Source: Acidobacteriaceae bacterium (GTDB lineage Bacteria > Acidobacteriota > Terriglobia > Terriglobales > Acidobacteriaceae). Taken from it: a stretch of 50,933 nucleotides of DNA. Both the position numbers and the translations under genes were made by a program. Positions 32,687 through 41,666 of the stretch are shown here, in pieces. The notes beneath the pieces are model-generated. The model worked only from the letters and a program-made list of their open reading frames with translations. It was not told the DNA's origin and did not search any database. Numbering within the stretch: position 1 is the first letter of the stretch; each line of letters opens with the position of its first letter. Location of the stretch: contig JANXZM010000001.1 in NCBI GenBank assembly GCA_025355505.1, positions 1-50,933 on the forward strand, written 5' to 3'.

Positions 32687-33300
32687 CAGCCGTTTGTGCC
32701 TGTAATTGGGCCGGGTGCCTGCGGAGGACGCGCCAGAGCATTCGTCACTTCGACGTAAGCCATGCGCAGTTCATAGAGACAGTTCTGCAGAAATCCCTGT
32801 TCCTTCGGAGTGAGGTTGCCCTTCGTTTTCTCGGCGATCATGCCCAGCGTGTCGATGGTTTGCCGCGCGCTGATCAAGTCAACTCCGGGTTGGCCGTCCT
32901 GTTCGTGCATCAGGCCGAGCTGCATCATGGCGGTCATGTAGAGCGAAGCCATGAAGCGCTCAAAACTCATCTCGAGTTCTTTCGCCGAGTGTCCGTTCCG
33001 TTCGACTCGCGCATCCAGATCGCGCGACGACTGCTGGTAGGCATCGTGCTGCGCCTGCTGCTCGGAAGCGCTGGGAGGCTCCGGGATATTAAATTCGGCA
33101 GCGCGTGCGGCAGAGGGCATGGTTTCTGGGATCGTCGAAGCGGGCGTTAAAACAGTCGTCGGGACCGCTGTTGTCGCAGTCGTCGCTGCGACTGGCTGTG
33201 GTGCTTGTTCTTCGGAGGGATCGCGAAGTTCTCCTTCGGAGGTGAACAAGCGCTTGTCGCTTACTTTGAATTCGGTTTCTTCTCTTCTCTTTTGAGCCAT
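32686..33300 (-). CDS. DUF1844 family protein
   Basis: The C-terminal 90 residues match the DUF1844 pattern: FERFMASLYMTAMMQLGL, then DLISARQTIDTLGMIAEKTKGNLTPKEQGFLQNCLYELRMAYVE-like helices. The first 110 residues are Thr/Ala/Pro-rich and likely disordered, starting with a short conserved EFKVSDKRLFTSEGEL. No enzyme motif or membrane helix is visible. The family has no known function; it recurs as a neighbour of small metabolic genes in Acidobacteriota-like and delta-type genomes as far as I remember. It is cotranslated with the PhnP-like gene and lies 37 bp after ygfZ on the same strand. Confidence 0.82.
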   Translation of the reverse strand: MAQKRREETEFKVSDKRLFTSEGELRDPSEEQAPQPVAATTATTAVPTTVLTPASTIPETMPSAARAAEFNIPEPPSASEQQAQHDAYQQSSRDLDARVERNGHSAKELEMSFERFMASLYMTAMMQLGLMHEQDGQPGVDLISARQTIDTLGMIAEKTKGNLTPKEQGFLQNCLYELRMAYVEVTNALARPPQAPGPITGTNG

Positions 33301-33337
33301 ATGGTTTACCTGGTTTCCTGAAACTCTTCTTGAAAGT

Positions 33338-34366
33338 TTAGGCGATCGGGAGCGATGCCGGCTTCAGCTTCGCCATTCCCGCGCGCAAATCTTTACCAGC
33401 AGCTTCGCGCCGCAGATAACCCAATGCGGCCGGGCGATCTCCGCCGGGCAGAAGCAAAATCGCGCTGCTCGTGATCTCGCCGGCTTCTTTTTCATCGGCC
33501 AGAATCTTCGCGCCCGGTTCGGGCAGCGTGCCCTCAACCGCGAACGCTGTGAACTGCCGGTGCACGGCGCCACGCGAACGGATGCGCTCCACGATCTCCT
33601 GACCGAGATAGCACCCTTTGGTGAAATTCAGCGCACGTGTTTGCCCGGTTTCCTGCGGCAGATCGCGCTCGCGGATGTCCTCGCCAAATTGCGGGATGCC
33701 GCGCGAGATGCGGAAACAATTCAGCGCAGCCGTTCCGATCGGCCGCGCACCCGCCTTGAGCAGTGCTTCCCAAAGTTCGCCGGCGTGCTCGGGACCAATC
33801 CAGATTTGCCAGGACTCGCGCACTTCCTCGCCCGAACGTAGGAGCGTGACGGTCTTCTGCTGCCAGGCAACGTCCGCGAACTGCAGGTGTGCGAGATCGG
33901 GAACGGCGATACCGGCGCGTTCGAGAACATGGCGCGATTCGGGTCCGGTCAGGCCGAGCGCAGTGAGTTTGTCGCTGATGTCGTTGATCTCAACATCGTC
34001 GGCGATGATGTAGCGATCGAACAACTCCAACATTTTATTTCGCTGCCCGCGTTCCGTATCCACCAACAGCGACTCGGTACGCTGGAAAGCGTAGAGGTCG
34101 GCCTGAATGCGGCCCTGCGCGTTCAACAGGAAGGCGTAGACGCCGTGGCCGGGGGCGAGGTCGCGAACATTATTCGTGGTCATGCCGTTCAGCCAGCGGA
34201 CGCGGTCGCTGCCGGTCACCGCGATCTTGGCGCGCCAGCTCAGGTCATAGAGGCCGCAACCTGAGAGCAAGGCATGGAACTCGGCGCGAGCATCGCCGAA
34301 GTCGGCTGCGGTGGTCGCGCCGCCGCGCTCAGTCGGGTTCGCCCCAGGAAGTGTCGTCGAAGTCAT
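33338..34366 (-). CDS. ygfZ: YgfZ/GcvT-like folate-binding protein
   Basis: The chain follows the GcvT fold: GLYDLSWRAKIAVTGSDRVRWLNGMTTNNV in the first part and the folate-binding LNAQGRIQADL...F region. The diagnostic YgfZ motif KGCYLGQEIVERIRSRG is present (about residues 238-254), with the conserved Cys that distinguishes it from glycine cleavage T protein. Length 342 aa, as E. coli YgfZ. It helps assembly or repair of certain iron-sulphur enzymes in a tetrahydrofolate-dependent way. It is the first gene of the minus-strand run and divergent from the LeuB-like gene, sharing a 163-bp upstream region. Confidence 0.92.
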   Translation of the reverse strand: MTSTTLPGANPTERGGATTAADFGDARAEFHALLSGCGLYDLSWRAKIAVTGSDRVRWLNGMTTNNVRDLAPGHGVYAFLLNAQGRIQADLYAFQRTESLLVDTERGQRNKMLELFDRYIIADDVEINDISDKLTALGLTGPESRHVLERAGIAVPDLAHLQFADVAWQQKTVTLLRSGEEVRESWQIWIGPEHAGELWEALLKAGARPIGTAALNCFRISRGIPQFGEDIRERDLPQETGQTRALNFTKGCYLGQEIVERIRSRGAVHRQFTAFAVEGTLPEPGAKILADEKEAGEITSSAILLLPGGDRPAALGYLRREAAGKDLRAGMAKLKPASLPIA

Positions 34367-34529
34367 AGGTTCAATCTTTGATTATAACGAACGGGCGCAA
34401 TCCGACCGGCGCGCGGCCTCTCATCATGAACTCTCATACTGAGCAGATGATTCCCACCCGCAAAACGTCGCAACGCATGACGGCGGATTGAGAACGGGTC
34501 TTGAATTACCTGAAGTAACTGGTTTATGA

Positions 34530-35630
34530 ATGATGGAAGCCTGTGCTACCGTTGCCAGCGTGAGCGCGACGAAGCGTATTGCCGTGATTGCCGGTGACGG
34601 AATCGGGAAAGAAGTCATCCCGCAAGCTGTAAAAGCCATGGAGGCCGCCGGAGCTGCGGTTGAATTGACGTCGTTCGACTGGGGAGCCGACCGCTATCTT
34701 GCCGGCAAAGTTACGGTCCCGTCGGGCGCTTTCGCTGCATTGGCCAGGGATTTTGACGCCATTTTGGTCGGCGCCTTTGGCGATCCGCGCGTGCCCTCCA
34801 ACATTCATGCGAAGGAAATTTTGCTGGGCATGCGCTGCCAGATGGACCTGTTCGCCAATGTCCGGCCGGTGCGATTGATGGATGCGTCGCTTTGTCCGCT
34901 CAAAGGCATCGAACCGAAAGATCTCGATTTCGTCGTGATTCGCGAGAACACCGAGGGTGTTTACGGCGACATCGGAGGAATCTTCAAGCAGGGAACGCCG
35001 GACGAAGTTGCGATCCAGGAAGACGTCAACACGCGCAAGGGGGTCGAGCGCATTATTCGCTACGCGTTTGAGTACTGTGCGACCAACCGGAAGATTGAAG
35101 GGTCGGCTCGGCGAAGCGTGCTGATGTCCGACAAATCGAACGCCATGACGCACGCCGGCGGCTTGTGGCAGCGCGTGTTCAAGGAAGTCGCGGCAGAGTA
35201 TCCCCAGATCGAGACGCAGCACATGTACGTGGATGCGCTGTGTATGCAGATGGTGCGGGACCCGCGCGGGTTTGATGTCATCGTCACCAATAACATGTTT
35301 GGCGACATCATCACCGATCTCGCTGCGGGATTGCAGGGCGGGCTGGGGATGGCCGCGAGCGGAAACTTGCGTCCGGAGAAAACTTCGATGTTCGAGCCCG
35401 TGCATGGTTCCGCGCCGCCGATTGCGGGAAAAAATATTGCCAATCCTTTCGGGGCGATTCTGACGGCGGCGATGATGCTGGGGCATCTGGGAATGGCCGG
35501 CGAGGCGCAAAAAATCGAAACGGCCGTGCTCGAAGCCGTCCGGCAGAAGAAAACGACGGCCGACATTGGCGGAAAGCTGGGGACGCGCGAGGCGGGCGAG
35601 TGGGTGGCCGAGAGGGTCTCCAGTTCCTAA
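34530..35630 (+). CDS. LeuB-like beta-decarboxylating dehydrogenase
   Basis: Isocitrate/isopropylmalate dehydrogenase family. Motifs in order: IAVIAGDGIGKEV, VGAFGDPRVPS, the substrate loop VIRENTEGVYGDIGG, RIIRYAFEYC, SDKSNAM, the metal-binding FDVIVTNNMFGDIITDLAA, and EPVHGSAPPIAGKNIANPFGAIL. The loop ENTEGVY is closer to homoisocitrate and tartrate/malate enzymes than to the standard LeuB sequence, so 3-isopropylmalate, homoisocitrate and D-malate/tartrate are all possible substrates. It oxidises a 2-hydroxy acid with NAD(P)+ and decarboxylates it. No leuCD genes are beside it. A GTG at 34560 is an alternative start. Confidence 0.88.
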   Translation: MMEACATVASVSATKRIAVIAGDGIGKEVIPQAVKAMEAAGAAVELTSFDWGADRYLAGKVTVPSGAFAALARDFDAILVGAFGDPRVPSNIHAKEILLGMRCQMDLFANVRPVRLMDASLCPLKGIEPKDLDFVVIRENTEGVYGDIGGIFKQGTPDEVAIQEDVNTRKGVERIIRYAFEYCATNRKIEGSARRSVLMSDKSNAMTHAGGLWQRVFKEVAAEYPQIETQHMYVDALCMQMVRDPRGFDVIVTNNMFGDIITDLAAGLQGGLGMAASGNLRPEKTSMFEPVHGSAPPIAGKNIANPFGAILTAAMMLGHLGMAGEAQKIETAVLEAVRQKKTTADIGGKLGTREAGEWVAERVSSS

Positions 35631-35688
35631 CAACCGCGCGATTTCCGATCATTACTTTCAAGACACAGGCTTTCAAGTCAGAGGGAAC

Positions 35689-37215
35689 ATGAAGTTGGCG
35701 AAGTCCGCCGTAGTTGTCCTGCTATTCGCTTTGCTGGTTTGCGGAGCGTGGCCGCAAAACCAGCCGCCACCTCCAGCAAACAACAACCTCGATAAGCTTG
35801 GACTCCAGGTTCAGGACCAGTCGCAGCCCAGCCCAGCCCAGACTGCCGCGAACGAGGGCGCCCGCTCCACGCAAGAAACCATTGTCTCGCCGAAGGAAGC
35901 GAAGGAACTGTTTCGCTCGGTGGACGAGATCCTGAAATTTGCGAGCGACGACACGAGCCTGCCGATCAAGCACGGTGTGAAGCGCAGGCTCACCAAGCGC
36001 GACGAGGTGCAATCCTACATCCGGAAGAACATGAAAGAGGACAAGGACGCGAAGCGCTTGGAGAGGTCGTCGGCGGTGCTGAAAAAATTCGGGTTGCTGC
36101 CGCGAAACTTCGACCTGCCCAACTTTCTGGTCGCAATGCTGCGGGAGCAGGTGGCGGGATACTACGATGTCAAAACGAAAACGGTGAATCTACTGAACTG
36201 GCTGGACGTAGAGCAGCAGAAGCCGGTGCTGGCGCACGAACTGACGCACGCCCTCCAGGACCAGTCGTTCGGCATCGAGAAGTGGATGAAGGGATCGAAG
36301 GAAGACATTGATAACAAAAGAAATGATCCGAGTCCTGGCGACATCGAAACTGACGAAGAAAGCGCTGCGCGTCAGGCTGTGGTTGAGGGGCAGGCGATGG
36401 CCGTGCTGCTGGACTATTCGCTGGCACAGCAAGGGAAGACGATGCTCGACTCGCCGCAGATTGTCGAATCGCTGAAGCAGGGCATGATAACGGGGACGGC
36501 GGATTCTCCGTCGTTTCGCGACGCTCCGATCTTTTTGAAGGAGGAGCTGACATTCCCGTATCGCTACGGACTCGACTTTACCGCCGCGCTGCTGCGGGCG
36601 GGCGGGAAGGAACTGGCTTATGCGGGCGCGTTCAAGGATCCGCCGAAGACGACGCGCGAAATCATGGAGCCCCAGACGTACCTCGCGCACGAAAAGCTGG
36701 AGCCGATGAAGATGATCGACATGCAGAAGGACTTCAAAGGCTACGATGCCTTCGATATCGGCGCGATGGGCGAGTTTGACGTTGACATTTTAGTTGAGCA
36801 GTATGCGGGGCGGGATGAGGCCAGGGCGATCTATCCGGAATGGCGCGGCGGGTACTACTTCGCCGGGAGGCCGAAGGGAGATAAATCGGCGTCGATCGGG
36901 TTGCTGTACGTTTCCCGCTGGTCGAGTGCGGCGAAAGCGGCGGAGTTCGCGGCGGTGTATGCGAAATCGCTGGCGCAGCGGTATCAGAAGCGGCAAGGGC
37001 TGGGAGCGGACGGCAAAGTTGCGGAAGACGCACCGCCGGTAGATTCCTGGCGAACGTTGCGCGGACGGCATGCCTGGCTGACGGAAGAGGGAGTGGTAGT
37101 GATTGAAGTCCGGGGCGACGAGACACTCATCGCCGAAAGTTTGGATGATGAGACGACGAAGCAGGTGGAGGCGGATTTCTGGCCGGAAGAAAAAGCTGCG
37201 CCCGTCAAGCCATGA
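35689..37215 (+). CDS. Exported HExxH metallopeptidase, unassigned family
   Basis: Start at 35689 because GAGGGA precedes it and the product opens with a signal peptide (KLAKSAVVVLLFALLVCGAW, about 1-24); a longer frame from 35566 runs through the previous gene. The zinc motif HELTH (in VLAHELTHALQDQSF, about residues 183-187 of the mature frame) is followed some 45 residues later by VEGQAM, placed as the third zinc ligand of gluzincin proteases. A Gln/Pro-rich linker follows the signal. The C-terminal third (GGYYFAGRPKGDKSASIGLLYVSRW) has no motif I recognise. A secreted zinc protease is the best reading; the substrate is unknown. It sits between the LeuB-like gene and mtnP. Confidence 0.75.
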   Translation: MKLAKSAVVVLLFALLVCGAWPQNQPPPPANNNLDKLGLQVQDQSQPSPAQTAANEGARSTQETIVSPKEAKELFRSVDEILKFASDDTSLPIKHGVKRRLTKRDEVQSYIRKNMKEDKDAKRLERSSAVLKKFGLLPRNFDLPNFLVAMLREQVAGYYDVKTKTVNLLNWLDVEQQKPVLAHELTHALQDQSFGIEKWMKGSKEDIDNKRNDPSPGDIETDEESAARQAVVEGQAMAVLLDYSLAQQGKTMLDSPQIVESLKQGMITGTADSPSFRDAPIFLKEELTFPYRYGLDFTAALLRAGGKELAYAGAFKDPPKTTREIMEPQTYLAHEKLEPMKMIDMQKDFKGYDAFDIGAMGEFDVDILVEQYAGRDEARAIYPEWRGGYYFAGRPKGDKSASIGLLYVSRWSSAAKAAEFAAVYAKSLAQRYQKRQGLGADGKVAEDAPPVDSWRTLRGRHAWLTEEGVVVIEVRGDETLIAESLDDETTKQVEADFWPEEKAAPVKP

Positions 37216-37281
37216 GTTTCTCTCTTGTATAATCAGCAGTTCCGCAGTCATTCGTCATTTCCGACCCAATCAGGAGCGCAC

Positions 37282-38145
37282 TTGCAGCAAGCAGAGATTG
37301 GCATTATCGGCGGCAGCGGTCTGTACCAGATGCCCGGTTTGAGCGACGCACACGAAGTGCGGCAGCAGACTCCATTTGGAGATCCCTCGGATGTTTACGT
37401 TCTTGGCAGCCTTGACGGGCGCAAGGTGGCGTTCCTCGCCCGCCACGCCCGCGGGCATAAACTTCTGCCGAGCGAACTGAATTTCCGGGCCAACATATAC
37501 GGCTTTAAGCAGTTGGGAGCGGAGCGCATTGTTTCGGTTTCAGCCGTGGGGTCTCTGAAGGAAGAGCACAAGCCGCTCGATTTTGTGATCCCAAACCAAT
37601 TCATCGACCGTACCCGGCACCGCGTGGACACTTTCTTCGGCGACGGGGTCGTGGCCCACGTTGGATTTGGCGATCCGGTGTGCGATGAAATGATGAAGGT
37701 AGTCCGCGGCGCCTGCAAGGTTGCAGATGTATCCGCGAAACTGGGCGGCACATACGTCTGCATGGAGGGTCCGCAGTTTTCTACCAAGGCCGAGTCGAAC
37801 CTGTATCGCAGTTGGGGCGCGGATGTGATCGGCATGACCAACTTGCAGGAAGCAAAGCTCGCGCGCGAAGCGGAGATTTGCTACGTCACGATCGCCATGG
37901 TCACCGATTACGACTGCTGGCATCCGCATCACGATTCGGTGACGGTGGAGCAGATCGTTTCCGTGCTGGTAAAGAACGCGGAGAACGCCGCAAAAGTCGT
38001 GAAGGCCACGGTCTCCGCGATGCCGAAGGCGCGCTCCTGCAAGTGCGGACGGGCGCTGGCGAATGCCATTCTGACCGACCCGGCCACAATTCCCGCGGCG
38101 ACGAAAGAGAAGCTGCGGTTAATACTGGGAAAATATTTAAAATAG
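37282..38145 (+). CDS. mtnP: S-methyl-5'-thioadenosine phosphorylase
   Basis: Phosphorolysis of methylthioadenosine to adenine and methylthioribose-1-phosphate, in methionine salvage. The phosphate loop is [10 protein letters not shown]; also seen are [40 protein letters not shown], the purine/ribose region [32 protein letters not shown], and [15 protein letters not shown], which is typical of MTAP and not of PNP. The TTG at 37282 is preferred because AGGAG lies 6 bases upstream and the protein then begins just before the first strand; an ATG at 37225 adds 19 unlikely residues. Followed by a repeat and the PfkB gene on the same strand. Confidence 0.93.
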   Translation: MQQAEIGIIGGSGLYQMPGLSDAHEVRQQTPFGDPSDVYVLGSLDGRKVAFLARHARGHKLLPSELNFRANIYGFKQLGAERIVSVSAVGSLKEEHKPLDFVIPNQFIDRTRHRVDTFFGDGVVAHVGFGDPVCDEMMKVVRGACKVADVSAKLGGTYVCMEGPQFSTKAESNLYRSWGADVIGMTNLQEAKLAREAEICYVTIAMVTDYDCWHPHHDSVTVEQIVSVLVKNAENAAKVVKATVSAMPKARSCKCGRALANAILTDPATIPAATKEKLRLILGKYLK

Positions 38146-38157
38146 TCGTCGCTGAAG

Positions 38158-38190
38158 GGACGGGCGCGGACGCCCGGCTCTCCACTAACC
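38158..38190. repeat. GACGGGCG palindromic repeat
   Basis: GGGACGGGCG with CGGGCG-CGGA-CGCCCG (38161-38176) and the tail GGCTCTCCACTA. One of the best preserved copies of the family; it lies between mtnP and the PfkB gene. Confidence 0.65.
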
Positions 38191-38208
38191 ATTGGCCTAC
38201 GGAGACTC

Positions 38209-39132
38209 ATGAGCATTCTGGTAGTTGGTTCAGTTGCCTTTGATACGATCGCCACGCCCTCGGGCCAAGTGAAAGATATTCTCGGAGGCGCTGCCACTTA
38301 TTTCGCGCTGGCCGCCAGTTACTTCACCGAGGTGCGAATGGTGGCGGTGGTGGGCGAAGACTTTACGCCCGAACACGAGGCAGTGCTGAAAAAGCGCGGT
38401 GTGGACACGCGCGGCATCGAGCGCACCCAGGGGAAAACCTTCCGCTGGGGCGGACAATATCTCGACAACTTGAACGAGGCCAAGACCGACTTTACGGAAC
38501 TGAACGTGTTTGAGAAGTTTCAGCCGCGCATTCCAAAAGAATATTCGGACACGCAGTTTCTGTTTCTCGCGAACATCCACCCCACGCTGCAAGCCGCGGT
38601 TCGCCTGGAGATGGATGGCGTGCGGCTGACGGGCGGCGACACCATGAATTTCTGGATCCAGGGCACGCCAAAGGAATTGGCGGAAACGTTGAAGCTGGTG
38701 AACATTCTCCTGATCAACGACACCGAGACCAAGATGCTGGCTGACGAAACAAATCTTCCGCGCGCGGCGAGAAAAGTGCTAGCCATGGGGCCGAGCGCGC
38801 TGGTGGTGAAGCACGGCGAGTATGGAGCGACCATCTTTTTCCGCGAGGGAGCCTTCGGCATCGGAGCGCATCCGTTTCGCGCGCCCGCTTTGCCGATTGA
38901 CGAGGTAAAAGATCCGACCGGTGCCGGCGATTCCTTTGCCGGCGGATTCATGGGGTACATCGCATCGCAGGGCGAAATTAATCGCGAGGTGCTGAAGCGC
39001 GCCTTGTTTTACGGTGGCGTGATGGGATCGTTTGCCGTGGAACGTTTCGGGACTGAGCGCCTGCAGAACCTAACCCGCGGGGAAATTGACGCGCGCTTTC
39101 AGATGTTCCGCGAACTCACGCACTTGGAATAA
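38209..39132 (+). CDS. PfkB-family sugar/nucleoside kinase
   Basis: Ribokinase fold. The N-terminus SILVVGSVAFDTIATPSG and GGAATYFALAASYF are the usual first signature (with GGAA in place of GGAP). The catalytic signature is DPTGAGDSFAGGFMGY, with the base Asp, near residue 235. Length 307 aa, standard. The neighbour mtnP hints at a substrate from nucleoside or methylthioribose metabolism, for example adenosine or methylthioribose, but the sequence alone does not decide. The ATG has GGAG upstream. It probably ends a two-gene unit, as the next gene codes for an unrelated membrane protein. Confidence 0.92.
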   Translation: MSILVVGSVAFDTIATPSGQVKDILGGAATYFALAASYFTEVRMVAVVGEDFTPEHEAVLKKRGVDTRGIERTQGKTFRWGGQYLDNLNEAKTDFTELNVFEKFQPRIPKEYSDTQFLFLANIHPTLQAAVRLEMDGVRLTGGDTMNFWIQGTPKELAETLKLVNILLINDTETKMLADETNLPRAARKVLAMGPSALVVKHGEYGATIFFREGAFGIGAHPFRAPALPIDEVKDPTGAGDSFAGGFMGYIASQGEINREVLKRALFYGGVMGSFAVERFGTERLQNLTRGEIDARFQMFRELTHLE

Positions 39133-39144
39133 GATCGTTGCGGT

Positions 39145-40890
39145 TTGTCCTCAAGCCATGACAGAGCGCGCAGTGAGCCCAGAGTGACCGTGAAGACAGA
39201 TGCCGTCCCCGACCGCAGCGCGGCCCGCGTGGCCGGAGTCGCTGTCCTTGTGTCTCTGTTTTCTTTTCTCTACTATTTTCAACGCAGCGATCTCCTGTTG
39301 TATGGCGACGCGGTTGCGCACATTAATATTGCGCGGTGCGTGTTCGATTCGCAGACTCCCGGCCTGTTGCAATTGGGGACGGTGTGGCTGCCCCTGCCTC
39401 ATCTGCTGATGATCCCATGCCTTTGGTCAGACGCGATGTGGCAGAACGGAACGGGCGGCTCCATTCCTTCGATGATTGCTTACGTGCTCGGGGTCATGGG
39501 AATATTTCGCCTGGTGCGCGGCCTGCTGGAAGCCGATCTCCGCACGAAACCCGCGGCCGTCGTGGGCGCATGGGCCGCGGCTTTCGCTTATGGATCCAAT
39601 CCGAACCTGATCTACATGCAGGCAACGGCCATGACGGAGTCCCTCTATCTTGCGCTGTTTGTCTGGGCCGTAGTGTATTTCGCGGAATTTATTCGGAGTC
39701 TGCGGAAGCACGAGCTGCCAAAAAATGCCTTGCGAAAAAATGAAGATGCAGACGCACGACAGACCCAAGAGGCGCGCAATCCACTGGTCGGCTGCGCTTG
39801 CTGTCTGGCGGGTGCGGAACTCACGCGCTACGACGGATGGTTTCTGGCCGGCGTGATCGGATCGGCGGTCGTTGTCATCGTGCTGTGGCGATGGCAGAAT
39901 CGCACCTTCGAGAATCGCGCCCTGCGGCGAGTTGCGGCGAAGTTTCTGTTGGGCATTGCCGTGGTTCCGGTCCTGTGGCTGGCGTACAACGGCGTGGTGT
40001 ATGGCAACGCGCTGGAGTTCGCCAACGGTCCATATTCGGCGAAGGCGATTGAGCAGCGCGTGAATGCGCCGAATCCGGCGCTCCACAATGCCGGGGTCGC
40101 CGCCATTTATTTCTTGAAATCGGCACAGTTGAATATGGCGGATGGGAACTGGGGCCGGTTCTGGCTGGCGGCCGCCGTTCTGGCGATGGCAGTCGGAGCC
40201 TGGAAACTGCGGGCGCAATCGGCATCGATACTGCTGCTGTGGGTTCCGCTGCCGTTCTATGCGCTTTCCATTGCGTACGGCTCGGTGCCGCTCCATGTCC
40301 ACACGTGGTGGCCATTTGCTACGTTCAACCAGCGCTACGGATTGCAGTTGCTACCGATGTTCGCGGTTTCTGCCGGAGTGCTGACTGCTTTCGTCTTTCT
40401 CTTAGGCGCGGGCAGGCGGCGAGGGGGGAAACTGGTGGCTGTGATACTGGCGCTGGCGGTGGTCAGTTATGCGTCGGTGTGGAAGGCGGAACCTCAATGC
40501 CTGAAGGAAGCCCGGAGGAACTGGGAAATTCGGCACACTTTGAATTCGGCGGTGCAGGCTGTGGTTGCTCGATTGCCACGGAACTCGCGGTTCCTGATGG
40601 ACCTCGGGGAACATGTGGGCATCATGGAGCAATCTGGCATTCCTCTGCGCCAGGTGGTGAATAACGAAAATCACCGCCCCTGGAAGCGGCCGGCAGACAC
40701 GGAAGGCCTGTGGGAGCGTGCGCTGGCCGATCCGCCACGCTACGTGGATTTTGTGATTGCCTTCGATGGCGATGTGGTGGACCAAGGCGCGAATCGGACC
40801 AATCTCATCGTCCTGGCGGAAATTCACGTGACCGGACAGCCGCATGCGCGCATCTATGCGGCGCGGAGTGCCCCGAATCAATCGCGTTAA
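39145..40890 (+). CDS. GT-C-type membrane glycosyltransferase, putative
   Basis: Membrane protein with about 10-12 predicted helices. The first loop after helix 1 has DLLLYGDAVAHINIARCVFD, an acidic motif typical of the GT-C fold (lipid-linked sugar donors), followed by TVWLPLPHLLM. The C-terminal 150 residues form a soluble domain (RFLMDLGEHVGIMEQSGIPLRQV...). The predicted start is a TTG and the first 30 residues are basic; GTGs at 39184 and 39190 are alternatives. It would transfer a sugar from a polyprenyl phosphate carrier to an envelope acceptor. Substrates are unknown and no glycan operon is adjacent. Confidence 0.72.
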   Translation: MSSSHDRARSEPRVTVKTDAVPDRSAARVAGVAVLVSLFSFLYYFQRSDLLLYGDAVAHINIARCVFDSQTPGLLQLGTVWLPLPHLLMIPCLWSDAMWQNGTGGSIPSMIAYVLGVMGIFRLVRGLLEADLRTKPAAVVGAWAAAFAYGSNPNLIYMQATAMTESLYLALFVWAVVYFAEFIRSLRKHELPKNALRKNEDADARQTQEARNPLVGCACCLAGAELTRYDGWFLAGVIGSAVVVIVLWRWQNRTFENRALRRVAAKFLLGIAVVPVLWLAYNGVVYGNALEFANGPYSAKAIEQRVNAPNPALHNAGVAAIYFLKSAQLNMADGNWGRFWLAAAVLAMAVGAWKLRAQSASILLLWVPLPFYALSIAYGSVPLHVHTWWPFATFNQRYGLQLLPMFAVSAGVLTAFVFLLGAGRRRGGKLVAVILALAVVSYASVWKAEPQCLKEARRNWEIRHTLNSAVQAVVARLPRNSRFLMDLGEHVGIMEQSGIPLRQVVNNENHRPWKRPADTEGLWERALADPPRYVDFVIAFDGDVVDQGANRTNLIVLAEIHVTGQPHARIYAARSAPNQSR

Positions 40891-40961
40891 CCCTTGGCGG
40901 TAAGCGGCGCAAAAAGCGCCGGATGGCGGTGATAGAATCCGCTCGAAGCCGAGGCGCTCTC

Positions 40962-41666
40962 ATGAACTCAATCCATTCAATTATCGAACTGTTGCGCAAT
41001 GAGCTGGGCGTGGTGCTGAGTTCGACGCTGGCGCGGTTGCTGCTGGCGACGACGCTCGGCGGCATGATCGGTCTGGAACGGCAACTGCGGCACAAACCGG
41101 CGGGGCTGCGCACGAACATTTTTATCTGTTTCGGCGCGGCGATGTTCACGGTCCTGTCACGGCAACTGGCGGGCACGGAGTCGGACAGCACGCGGATTGC
41201 GGCGCAGATCATCCCGGGCATCGGCTTCATTGGCGCGGGCTCGATTCTGCACGCACGAGCCTCGGTGACGGGCCTGACGACGGCAGCGACTCTGTTTGTA
41301 GTGGCGTCGGTGGGGATGGCAGCGGGTGGTGGCCTGTATCTGACAGCATGCTTCGCCACAGTCATCATTTTGATTGCGCTGGTGCTGCTGGGGCGGATGG
41401 AGGCCGCGTTTTCGCTGAAGCCGTTTATCACCACCTACGAAGTGACTGGCCGCAACGTGGATGGGATGTTGCGGGAAGTGAACCGCCTTTTGGACGTCGA
41501 GAAGCTCACCATACAGAGCGTGCACATCGCGTCTGGCGATCCGGAATCCCGCATAGTGTTCGCGGTGGATTGCGAGCGCGAACAGGAGAGCGTGTTTTCT
41601 ATTCGGCTGCACGAATCGAGCCTGTTTGGCAGTGTGAAGTCACTCGGGGTTACGGAACACGAATGA
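40962..41666 (+). CDS. MgtC/SapB-family membrane protein
   Basis: Start at 40962 (MNSIHSIIELL) with AGG 8 bases upstream; a longer frame from 40710 overlaps the previous gene and adds no homology. The first 150 residues carry four to five helices with the MgtC signature: ARLLLATTLGGMIGLERQLRHKPAGLRTNIFICFGAAMF and IAAQIIPGIGFIGAGSI, then TGLTTAATLFVVASVGMAAG. The soluble tail (about 150-235) resembles the ACT-like domain of MgtC. Relatives respond to magnesium limitation or inhibit ATP synthase or aid survival in hosts. The stop overlaps the dapF start as ATGA. Confidence 0.9.
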   Translation: MNSIHSIIELLRNELGVVLSSTLARLLLATTLGGMIGLERQLRHKPAGLRTNIFICFGAAMFTVLSRQLAGTESDSTRIAAQIIPGIGFIGAGSILHARASVTGLTTAATLFVVASVGMAAGGGLYLTACFATVIILIALVLLGRMEAAFSLKPFITTYEVTGRNVDGMLREVNRLLDVEKLTIQSVHIASGDPESRIVFAVDCEREQESVFSIRLHESSLFGSVKSLGVTEHE

